In this document: positions 12,801 through 24,800 of the stretch, in pieces | How positions within the stretch are numbered: position 1 is the first letter of the stretch | Layout: each line of letters opens with the position of its first letter | DNA from: Dicaeum eximium | Lineage: Eukaryota > Chordata > Aves > Passeriformes > Dicaeidae | Length of the DNA: 64,000 nt | Reading direction: 5' to 3' | NCBI GenBank assembly: GCA_013396995.1 | Contig: VWZP01002415.1 | Coordinates: 940,411-1,004,410 of the forward strand | Program-made: the position numbers and the translations under genes | Notes under the pieces: model-generated | Database searches by the model: none | Told to the model about the DNA's origin: nothing | Seen by the model: the letters and a program-made list of their open reading frames with translations, nothing else

Positions 12801-15800
12801 TTTCATCTATACCTGTCTGTGTGAATGTGACAGAACATTCAGGAAAATAAAAAGCAGACTGAGGCATAGCTGAGGGTCTTGAAATGGTGAGTTCCCACTT
12901 TTGGTTCCACAATAAACAAATACAGGAAACATGAGATTTCAAGAAATGAGGTGCCTGAAGATTTGCTGTTGGTGGCTCTCTTGAATGGAGATTTGGGATA
13001 AGGGTTTCACCTCACATACTTCTAGGGTTCCTTGGTGATTCTGGTAAGTCTCACTGATAAAAACCACACTTTCTGAACTGAAGCTTTGAGTAAAACTTCA
13101 GATTTTCTCCTCCTTTTGTGGACACAGAGTAAATTATTGTAGGAAAAAGCTGCTGCTGCTGTATCAGAATTCATAAAAAAAGAAGTCCACTATTTCTTGG
13201 CAAGTAGCAGACTCAGAGACTGTTAGAGATGACAGACTATTTAGTGTGTAAACTTAAGTGTTTGATGTTTTCAGTAAGATATTGCAGCAGGCTTAAAGAA
13301 GAGTTGCCTGTGCTTTCTGCAGTAAAGCTCGTACAAAAAGACAGAATGTACTCCATAATCCAAATATTGGAACTGGCACTTGTAAGACTCCAGACTGTTT
13401 TAACACTAAAAGAACCCAGACATCTATGACAAAGTGTATTAATTTATTGGATAAAATGGACACAAAGAACATGAAAACCTTACAGAGGATACCTGCAGGA
13501 ATACATAAGAACGCAGCACCTCTGAAGAACTAACAATGACACTTGCTAAAATGAGAGAGTTCTTCAAATTGAGGATCAACAAATGATACACAGTATCAAG
13601 AAGACATCAGTTATTAACAAGTAAGAGTTACTGTTTCTAAGAATGATCCTAAAGTTATTAAATGGCTACAATAAAAAGAAAAGAATATTAGAAAATTTAG
13701 ATGTCTTAAGGAATGCTGGCTAATTTTTGCAGGTCTAATAATTTCATTTGAAAGTGAACCAACAAACCTAGCCTGATCCTTCATAAAAACATTTTCATTT
13801 TTTGGGTTGAAATAAATTGATTTGGAAACTGCATCCCAAAAAATTAGAAAATAACTTGGATTTCTCTCTTGGACAGAAAGGCATACTGACTTCAGCTCAA
13901 CACCGTGTTCTTTATTTTGGACTCCTCCTTTTCCTTGCAAAGTGCAGAGAGCAACAGACCTGCACAAGGTCTGACAATACCATACCACAAGTGGCACAAG
14001 GCATAAATTATCAACACTGCACAGTAGCTGCAAATCTCCAGCTACAACAGCAAAACATCCTAGGCAGTGCTGGCCAAGGATGTGATTGCAAGGTAATCAC
14101 ACAGAAATTTCTTCTTTTAAACCCCAACAGTAATTAAGGGAGATGAAGGAAGCTACCGTTCAAAAGAGAGAAAAAAGAAACACACATGCAACTGGACTGC
14201 AGTTCTGGACCAGAGATTTGAAATCAATCACATCAGACCCCCAGGACAATCCCTACAAGACAGATGGACTTTAAAGGGTTGATAGAGTTGCTTTCTTTTC
14301 CTTAACTATGTTCTTTAGCCATCTCCTGAGGTTAAGATAAAAAAAAAAAAAAGGACATTTTAAGGGAAGCAGAGAAACATGACATCATCTGCTCTTCGTT
14401 TTAGCAGAAAGGCAACAGATTCCTGTGTGTGTTCACTGCAGGAACCTTTTGTGGCCAGAGCTGCCTCTTCTGATTTATCTGTATATCTGTAAATCACCTG
14501 TGGAGAGCAAAGAACCGATTAGTGTGGATTACTGGAACTACTCACTGCAGAAATGCCAAGCTACCTAATGATGACTTACACTGTAAGTCCCGCTGTTGGA
14601 ATAAATCTGCTGTCCACCAATTAATGTTGTACAATTCCTATTAAATACATATTATAATTCACAAAATGTATTAATAAGCTTGCTCAAATATCAGACCACA
14701 GATGTGGCTCATGGGAGGGCTTTTAAGGTCTGATCTCTGACAAATGCTGAGCCTGCCCAGAGCCATTAAAATCACTGGGAAGTGTATGTGCCAAGCACTA
14801 CTCAGAATGAAGCTCTTTTGCTGTTCTCAGTATTTATAGACAGAAATTAACAAATCTTCTGTATTTGGACAGGATTAACACTGATAAATCAAGCAGGATA
14901 TCTTACCTTCCCTGACATTATGTATACAGTGCTTATTCCATGCACCCACACGGTATTCCGCAAGATATATTTAAACTAATATTTCTTCTCCAAAACAGGT
15001 TTCTTACACTGCTTCAGTTCTTTCCCATATTACTGGTAAATGTGTACTAAAATTCCTCCACGAAATCCATCAAGAGCAATATTGGTTTGAAACTTCCTGT
15101 GGTAGATTTTAGCAATCTGCTACCACACAAATCAACTCAATTTCTTTTTGCAGTAGTGAAATACCTACAGTTAAATTTTACATACCTCACTATCTCATAA
15201 TTAGGAAAAGCCCCATACAATTGTAAAATGGCTGCTCATTCACATTCTTGTGCTTTACTTTCCAAAGCCAGTAATTCAAAATATTCTGAGGGCAATTTTT
15301 ATGTTATATCTCAATAAAAAGAGTTCATCAATTATTATCAAAACAGATGTGCAGAGAAAGAAATAGTACCCAGACAGTAAGCCTTTAGACAAGATAAAAA
15401 ACTCAAAAAATTAGTTTAAAAGTTGCTAGAGCTAAGCTATTTTGACAAGGCAGCATCAGTGACTGAGTTTGAAAAAAAAAAATATCTTGATAAGCTTCCT
15501 GTACAGTAGAGACCAGACCAGCTGCCCAAAAACTGTCAAAAGGCAAAAATAGCCCAAAGTTCTATATAAGCACAAACATAACAAGTAAACATAGTCAGTC
15601 TGAACTGAGGAGAGTGAAATGCAACACCCAGTCTTAAGTCTTGACAATTATGTGTGCTTGTGTAAAATTAAACAAATTAATTTATAGGTTTGGGGTGGTG
15701 AAGGATGGTAAAATACAGTCATTGGTTCTGATGAATTGTGCTGTAATAAACTACATTGTATGGAGAGAAGGAGCTTTGTATGTTGTCCTAAAAGATGAAT

Positions 15801-18800
15801 ATATTCAGGAATTCTATAGGATTTCCTATAGAATATTTCCTAATAGAATAGTTCTAGAATTTCCTATAGAATAATTCCTAATAAAATTGCTGCATCAGTG
15901 GATATGTAAAATAAACTGCTACTCGGACTGACTTCAAACCCCTTTAAAACCCACAAAAAGGATCAAGTAAACCACATTAAAATTAGCTGTTAAAAACTCT
16001 GGATAGAGGGAAGTTTTTTCATGTAATTGCTAGCAAAACTAAAATGTTTTCTGACATCTGAAGCAGTTTTTTTGAGCAAAGCAGGAGAAGCCTACACCGT
16101 AGGAATTGAAGAAGAAAAAAGATGGAGCCTGGAACTTTTCAGAAGACTAAAGAAAAAAAAAAATTAAAAAAAAGGAAAGGCTGCTGAGTAGAAATTCCAC
16201 TCAAGGGCTTTCATACTTTGACTATGAATAAAGAACTTGCATGTATAAGAAGATGTTTTGCATAGTCTCCAAATTCCTATTTCTTTATTTTCATGTAACT
16301 GCCAAAGGATTAAGTTGTAAGCTGGAGTATTAACAGGGACAGATCTACAGAACAATGCTTGTCTAACATTAGGATGAATTAAAGCTCCTGCACTAAAATA
16401 CCAGTGGCTCTACATCCACAAATGAGCACCAGGCACAGGGCAGCTACCCCAGAGGGCCTCATCACACATTTCACTGCAGTTTAGGTTAGTCAAGCTGAGG
16501 TTATTCCCAAAGAATTCTGGTTTTCCATCTTCCTGCCCACATATACTGTCTTATCCCTTTTCTGATACGCCCATTTGGGTTTTGGGGTTTTGTTTGTTTT
16601 GTGAGGCTAGTTACTATTTAATTCAAGTCACAAACTGCTATTCACAGAATCATTAAAGCTAATTAAATGGGAATGCATATGGTGGCGAAAGGGACTGAAT
16701 GTAGCCTTAAGCCAACTCTGAAACAATAACCTGAAATGCCAGAGAGTGCCTAGAACCCATTCAATCTCAAATGATCTCAGAAGAGTTGGGCTTTTTGTTG
16801 TTTTCAAACTGATCATGAAATATTTTTGTTTTGATTTGATTCTAAATTGGAATTTTTCCACATAAAAGAGAAGGAAATATTTTTGAATAAATGAAGCATT
16901 TTGAAACACTTAAAAATATTGGAACCTTGTAAACACAAACTATTAATAAAATACAAAAGTCTCATATTGAAACAGGAAAAAATAACTCACGAATAACTCT
17001 TTTCTCCCCATAAGTGTTTATCAAATTAAAGAATTACTTGTTTCCTAGAAGGAGTGTTTGTCTAAAATAAAATATATGGTCACACAAGATCATCTAGCAT
17101 AGCTGGAAAGCACACGGACAATGCAGCAGACTGATGAAGAGTACAAAAGTGAGGTGTGGAAGTCAGAATCTGGCAGGTAAAACAGGAAACAAGGGTACAC
17201 AACACTCAAGACTTCAAAACCAACTCGAGCGGTTTCAACTGAAGACTGCATCCATCTGTGCAGGCTCCAGAGAAACTGGCTCTACAACTGAAATACCAAA
17301 TTAGCAAACACTCACACTCCGTACTAATACCATTGTCCAGATGGCCCTACATGTACACAGCTTCTGAAAATACCTACAGAGCAATAAAGCAAAACATACA
17401 GTGCAGAGCATTACATAACCATTTTCACTTCCATATGACATGCCTTCGATCACAATGAACTGCTTTTGAAAGTAATAAATTCAAGTGATGTTTACAATGT
17501 CACCACTGCATTGTTTCACAATACAATCCTGTAAAGTAGTGAGTTAAGGCTGCAATCAAAATGAAGACTAAGAGAGAAGGGAAAATGGCAAGCTAAAAAA
17601 AAGACAGATTTACAAGGAAAACATGTCAACTTATTTATTTTCAAAATACAGTCTTTTCTCTTTCTCACCAGCAGAAATTAGTCTCTTTCTACAGCATCAA
17701 CAAGCCTAATAGAGTTTCAAGAGACAAGGTAACTGAGGGAAGAGTAGGATGAATAATGGGGAAGAAGGCTTTAGTCATGCAATCATAAGCAGCAGAAACC
17801 TGATTTAGAAAAACATTCTCCAAGTATTAAGACAAACCAGTGGCATAACACACCAAGGATTTTCTTTTGTTCCTAAGAGCAACAAAAAAAAGGGTATCTT
17901 ATTTATAACTATCTACAGTTAGCCAAGGCAAGGATGATTTAAAATATTTGTTTGCTCTGTCATCCTAACAATTTTCTCACTACATATTATAATTACTTGA
18001 TGCACTGTTTGAGAAATCTGTCACATTGGAGACCAGTTTAACCAGCAGGTTGGCTAAAGGTTTTCCATATGCAGTGATGAGACCAGAAGCTCTGGAGTGT
18101 ACCACAGCATAGCTGCCTGCAATGAGGAAAGCCAAATGGATGGCCATTTTCCTTCCACTTCTCTAAGAAGAAAAAAAAACTTCTCTTACTGCTTTGGTAA
18201 ATTCAGTCAATGCTTGTTCTGACCAGGGAGAAAGAAAACATCCTCTGCAATATTAATCTTCACCTGAAGATTCATTTGTGTGCTGATAATAGAGCTGAAA
18301 TATTTACCTGGAGATAAAGAGGCAGGCTTTCCTGAATGGCAGACAGCAAAGCCACAGGCAGCTCCTTGTCCTGCTGGAGCACAGAGTGTGGCAGCAGTAA
18401 GCAATCCACAATGCGAAACAGGAGTTGCTGTGCCTTGCAAGTAGCCAGTATTGGTGCACAGAACTTTACCAGACATCCTGTTGAAAAAAATTCAAAAAAT
18501 CCCAAACCAATTTACATAGGAAAAAAATTAAGAAAGACTTAAGTAGCAAATATGATAAATTAGATAATCTGGGATTAGCAAAAGCAACTGAATCATCTCA
18601 CTCCTATATACTCATTGTATGGCACCCCGTTAAAAAATCCCGGTCAAAACAGCTCAAAAGTCTGTTTACAGTTCATCAAAATAAAATACTAAATTGGTTC
18701 AACACATTACAGTTGGAAGTTTTTAGGCAAGTGAAGATGCTTTAGGAAAAGTACAGCAACGCTAAAGAAAGGATGAGTCTCTTAGATCCCTGCAGAAAAC

Positions 18801-21800
18801 TTGTCCAAACTTGATCCATAACCCTACTGCAATCAGCACACATGCATTTGAACATTTACCTTACTGTGTGCATTCATCCTTTTGCAGAGAAATGCTGCCT
18901 TTGCCTTCCCTTTACATTTGTCTAACACCACTGTGGCAACACCACATCAGCAACTACTCACAGAGCAATTTAATGTTAGCAAAACATTAAATATCCCACA
19001 AACTGCATTTAATTCCAGCAGATTAAGAAGAATGAGGGGCAGCCAACTCCATTAAACCAGCACAGTCTTGCCAGGCTCTCAGTTCACAAACTGAGAGCCT
19101 CAGAGAACATCTTTCTTGTTTTTAGCACAATAATGTATCACTTGCTCAGCTTTGAGCCAGTTTTAAGATTGTTCTTTTGACTTTCAAAAAAAAAAAAAAA
19201 AAAAGGTGTTGATATGTAAATACCCCAACTTTGAGAAACATCTTTATTGCAGGCGAGGTGTAATTTTTCTTGAAAAACTAACTCCATACTCAGAAGTGTT
19301 AATACTCACAAAACACACATTAAATAAAACAAGATTCTTACATAGACATTTTCAACTTTACATTTTATTAGAGGCAAGAAAAGGTCTGATGCGTTGAAAA
19401 TACAGGAATATCCCATGGAAACATGTTTAAGACTTCAAAAATAATGGAAAATCAAAAGTAGGCTGTTACAAGATATTATTAATCTATAAAAGTCATTTAT
19501 TATCATCTCTAAAAACAACGCAAAACAACATTAATCTTGTGGAGTGAAAGAAAACACAATGATCAATCATAGAGAAAGAGAACGATCACCTAACAATACT
19601 TCTAATAATGTTGTCTAAGCTTCCTGCTTTGAAAGAAACATGGTCATTCCAGCTAAAAGTACTCCTTCTATTATCACTGCTGTGATGTATGGGACAGTAC
19701 AAGACACAATCTGACTACAGACAGTAGGTGTTTAGATTTGTTAAGTTTTGTGCTTTGTCCTTATAATTTAACAAGCCCACAGAATGTGAAGCAGTGATGA
19801 AATACACTTGATTTTTTTTTTCTTTTAAACCTTCTTTATGTTTTCTTAAATAAAAAGAAAGGACATTTTCTTGCACACAATAGCATGATTGAAGATTAAT
19901 AGTTTTCTACTGCAAAGAACAAAAAGGACAATACCCATCTAAAAAGGAAAATACTCATCTAAAATTACTTTCCAAGGCTCCAACCCACATCTGGGTATCT
20001 GAAAATGTTTAACTTTATATACATCTTGTGTACTAAAGTATGCTGATCTCACAATATAAAAATTAAGTATTTTACAAAACTCTAATTCTAGTCCTTCTGA
20101 TGCACCTTCTGCATTTTGGTCACGCTTTCTCTATGCTCCTTAGAATCATGATGTAAACTGTGTGTGCATGCAAATCATCTCTGTTTTAAGAAACATACGG
20201 TTTACTCTGTTTTTAGAGGTAAGTGGGTCAAACTGGTACATTCATTGATAATTAAAGCACTCTTCTTTTTCCACCCTATCAGTGGTTCCACACTTAATGA
20301 ATAAATGCTAGAATTGCATTTTAGTAAAGTACAGAGTGCATGTCAGAAAAGCAGTTCCAAAAAAGAAATGCATACCTAAGCCAATTTGGCCACTAACATA
20401 ACTCCACTACATACCATGTAGCCTGTAATAATACTGCTTATCACAGAACATCTTCAGTTGAAAGGGACCCACAAGGATCACCAAGTCCAACTCCTAGCCC
20501 TGCACAGAACACCCACCAAAAGTCACACCCTGTGCCTGAGAGCATTGTCCAAACACTTCTTCAACTCTGTCAGGCTGGTGCTGTGACCACTTCCCTGGGG
20601 AGCCTATTCCAGTGCCCAATCCCCCTCTGGGTGAAAAACCTTTTCCTAAACTCCCTAAAACCATAGTTTTAAACTCTACCTTACCCCTCCATACTTGCCC
20701 TAACAAAATCTGCCTCCAGTTTGCTGAATTCTATGACTACTTAGCTGCACCTCCATTTCTACCTTAACTATAGAGTGATTGAAAAAAACCATCCAAATAA
20801 GTGATTACTCCAGTGTTTTCTCTGGTGAGTCAGGCTATGCCCCATAGCGTGGATACCTAACACCAAAGCTACGTGTTGTCTCAATCTACATGGTGCAAAA
20901 CTTGCAATTCTTCCAGAAGGGTGTACACCTACTTTTATGTTCTACAATAATAACCCAGAACTCATCACTTCTGTTTAAAATTAGTGGGCAGAGGAAGGAA
21001 ACAATAGGAGACCTAACACAAAAAGATCTCATGACCCTCTTTGGAAAGAGTAGATCCACTGTGGGTATAAATTGCTGTAACTTCAGGAACTGCTATGACT
21101 TATGACAATCCTCACTACAGCTAAACAGCCAGAAACCAGCTCTTGTCACCGTTTCTGAGTTTGTTTAGGTAAAACAGGTGGTTTTCAGTAATGAAAGATG
21201 CAAAAACATCTTACTTTTGAAAATACTGATTTGCAGGGGTAATAAAAAAAACCCCATAAACAAAAACCACAAGGAGGTTAGACATCAGGATCTAGAAAAA
21301 ATCTGGAAAAATAATCTAACTGTAGCATCTTGGTGACTTTTTTCAAACATTAATTAGTATATAGAAAATACATATATGGATAGTATAGGGGGGAAGAAAG
21401 TATTATAAGTTTATTTTACGGATTCTTTAAAACTATTTCCTAAAAGAAAAGAGGTGTAAAATAATTACCTATGATCCAGTATGTAAGCTGCAGACCTTCT
21501 GGAGGTCCTTTTGCCTTCAGATAGGGTTTTACATACTTTAACACATCACCCAAATACTCCAGAGTCTTTGCTACCATGGCAGATTTCTCAGGGAGTGTCT
21601 GAAGACCACTGTAAGTTCTACCAACAGCCTGAGAAAACATTGAAATAAATATAAATCAGCTTAGTAAGTGTGTAATGAGACTTTTGTGAGTAATTTCTTT
21701 TTCAGCACTCTTAGTCTGATACATAGTCTCTCAAAATTTACTCAAATTGTCCTATGAAACTAATATGGGGTAGATATACAGTACCTTAATGAAGTGGACA

Positions 21801-24800
21801 AGAGCATGTTTTGGGTCTTGCTTGAAAACTGACTGTCCAACATTAGCCTTTAAAAGAATGTTTTCTACTTCTGAGAGTTTAAAAACCAATCTTGTCATTT
21901 CAGTCAGCTGCTCCATGTAGGCTTTTCCTGATTATTACAAGAAAACACATCAGTAAATACAGTATACAGTTATGCTTTTAGATTTAATTTAGTACCAAAA
22001 TGATGAAGTGAAACATTATTTTAAAATATCTAAAACACAAGTATTTGGCAACCAACTGCATCTCTCCCTTTTTTTTCTAAATCTGCAAAATGTGTATGAG
22101 AAATAGTGACTGGAAGACATGTTCTAGAGATAATGAGAACTGCAGTGGTTTTAGAAGAAGGGATGAAGTATTGCTCTAAGAAAGCAAAGTATCCAGTGTA
22201 AAAAAGGGGAGAATTAATTGCAGCTAGATTTCCCCCCCCCCCCCTTTTTTTTTTTTTTAAGGCCATTCACAGCATGATTTCTGACTATTTACTTCAGATT
22301 TTCACTTTTTTTAGAGCAGTTTCTCCATGGGGGAAAAATAACTTGTCTCCTTGGGAGCAAGTTTTTATTCTTTGCTTCCAAGGAAACAAGCTCTTTTATC
22401 TTTGTTTGTGATAAATTTGTCATATGCAGAGCAGGCAAACTATCAATAAATAGCACAAGCAGTGTAAAGAAACACATTTTGTAATTAGGTAAAAGTAAAG
22501 GAATACAAACAAAAATACATTTTGTAATTAGCCGAAAATGTTTGCCAGCTTTGCAATATAGCCCCGTTACTGCAAACACGAGGGAAATGTGAGCACTTAC
22601 CAACTGTTCTCTCAGCATCTGTCTTGGCCAAGGCGCCACTTGGTTGATCGAGGAACATTTGCAAAACGCAGCGAAACCACGAACGTACTGTCAGAGCTTC
22701 ATAGGATGTATAGCCCATGCTAGAAAAAGCCTCACTCAGTGAACTGCGTAGGTGGAAGAGGAAGAAAAAAGGTAGAGAGATCTAATAAAAGTAGGCAGAA
22801 AGGTGACACAGTGTCTCATTTGGCTGTAGATGCATAGATACATGTGTACATATGTTTTGGCTACAAAAAAAGAGAGGGAGGAAAATTCACGCAGTGGGAA
22901 ATGCCTTACTGTAACAATGGATGATTTGACTGCATTATCTAAACTGACAATGAACAATGCTGGAAATAGTTAATCTGAATCAGTTTGGAGTTTCATATTG
23001 ACACTGCTCACGCTGCTCCAGCCTTTCATATAAAGCCAGCCCAGGTGTCCCATGCTACTTTGAAGTCTGCTTAGTTCTAACTACATTAAAGATGGAGAAG
23101 AGAAGGTCTGCTTTATCAAATAAAAATATGCCATGTTCAAAACAGATCCAAAAGGGAAACATAAAAGGCCACCTCAGAGATGAGAAAGGAAACTACTGTA
23201 TTTGGCAGTACACTTACAGACATATTCATTGAGGTATGTATACACACACAAGCATATCCATTCCCACACAAACGTGCTATATATACTTTCAAACACTTGC
23301 TACCATTCTACCAGGCAGGTGTCAGACCAGAGTCACTCAATGCAGTCCCTGTACTCTACTGCTCTGTATTCCCAAAGTTTTATTTGCCTCGCTACCAGAA
23401 GTAGCTGCTGAATTCATTTTTCCCAAGCATATCAACCTTGCATCATTAATTCTGAAGAAACTCCTTGCTAAAAGACAGCAGGTGTGTGCTGCACTCTGTT
23501 CCCAATTACTGTCAAATGAGGTGCATGTGTGCTTCAGGTCAGGGATATTTCTTGGAAATAGTTACACCTTTTATTTGAGAGACTTCCTCCCTGGTCAGTC
23601 CTAGATACTTCAACTTTAACAAAAAATGCTTGGTCTCTTTCTTGATATGTGTACATGTAAATCTACTTATTTTCTACTAATTTTTTACTCATGTTTGCAA
23701 CAGAATGTCAACAAAGGTCCAGATGGAAACCAAACTGGATTCTACTTCTCACTAAACAACATTAATGAAGTTGAGGGGTTTTTCTGCTTCATTTACTTAA
23801 AACCAGTGATATCTGTATATTTTGTCTGGACATCCCTGCTGAAGTACTATTGACAAAATAAGTAAGGAGACCAAATGAAAACAAATAAAAAAATTAAAAC
23901 TGAATTCCAGGACCAAAAGAGAACAAATTGGTTGCCAATGAACTTAATGCTACTTGCAGTATCATGTAAAGAAGTTCAGTCTCATGTAATCTTGATGTAC
24001 ACAACTAGTCTACTTGGTCCCAAAGGCTCACAAAACCACTTTCTCTTGTAGTCTCACTCTTGTTTCTCTTGCCTACTGGTAGGTGGGCCACTTAAGCATT
24101 TTCCTAGAACTGGAAAGGAATATGCTCCTAGTCCTTAGAAAGGAAGGAACAGTAACTACCTGCTAGAAGCATGGCAAGTGGTCCTTTTGAAACAGTGAGC
24201 TTATTCACTGCTCAAAGTTAGTTTAGACAGGTTATAACACTATCATGCACTACACAACATGGATCTGGAGAGGAAAGTTTAGGCTCTGCTGCAGAAGAAA
24301 TCCCAAAACTCACACATATATTGCCAGAGCTTGCAGGGTATAACAGTATTGGAAGCAAAAGAATCTTTTTACTTTTTAACTGAGAATGTTTGATGTGAAA
24401 ATTATCAGAGCACAGTAACCATGAAGTCTTGAGATCCCAGCACTTAGACACTTTCATAACTTTTGCTATAAAACTGCAAAAGGTAAATAAGTACATGAAT
24501 CATGCTACAAAAAAGTGCTTTCAAGACAAGTGATAACTCTATATTCTACTAAAAATATTTTACCTTAGGTATACACTGTCCTTACACAAGGAAGCTGAGC
24601 CAGGATAACAATGTATCTATGTATACAATATAGATATATATATATAATATATCTATGTATCTATGTTAACAATATGTCAGGTGCTTAATGAATATTGGTG
24701 ATAAATACTTAAGTAGTTGCTTTCAAACACCTGCTTGAGTGAAGAGAATTGGTAATTAACCTTAAGACCTAAATAATACCAAAACTCAAGTTTAGGAATC

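Larger units (their letters stand above)
11603..18307 (-). other. MMS22L: MMS22L intron W9-W10 (6.7 kb)
   Basis: The second longest intron. It holds a short tandem array at about 15806-15885 and the candidate alternative terminal exon at 17980-18162. The rest is AT-rich with A-runs (for example 14340-14352 and 16152-16173) and no recognised repeat family. Confidence 0.85.

Noticed and set aside
13614..14033. 139-codon minus-strand open frame
   Set aside because: Random-looking peptide in an AT-rich intron.
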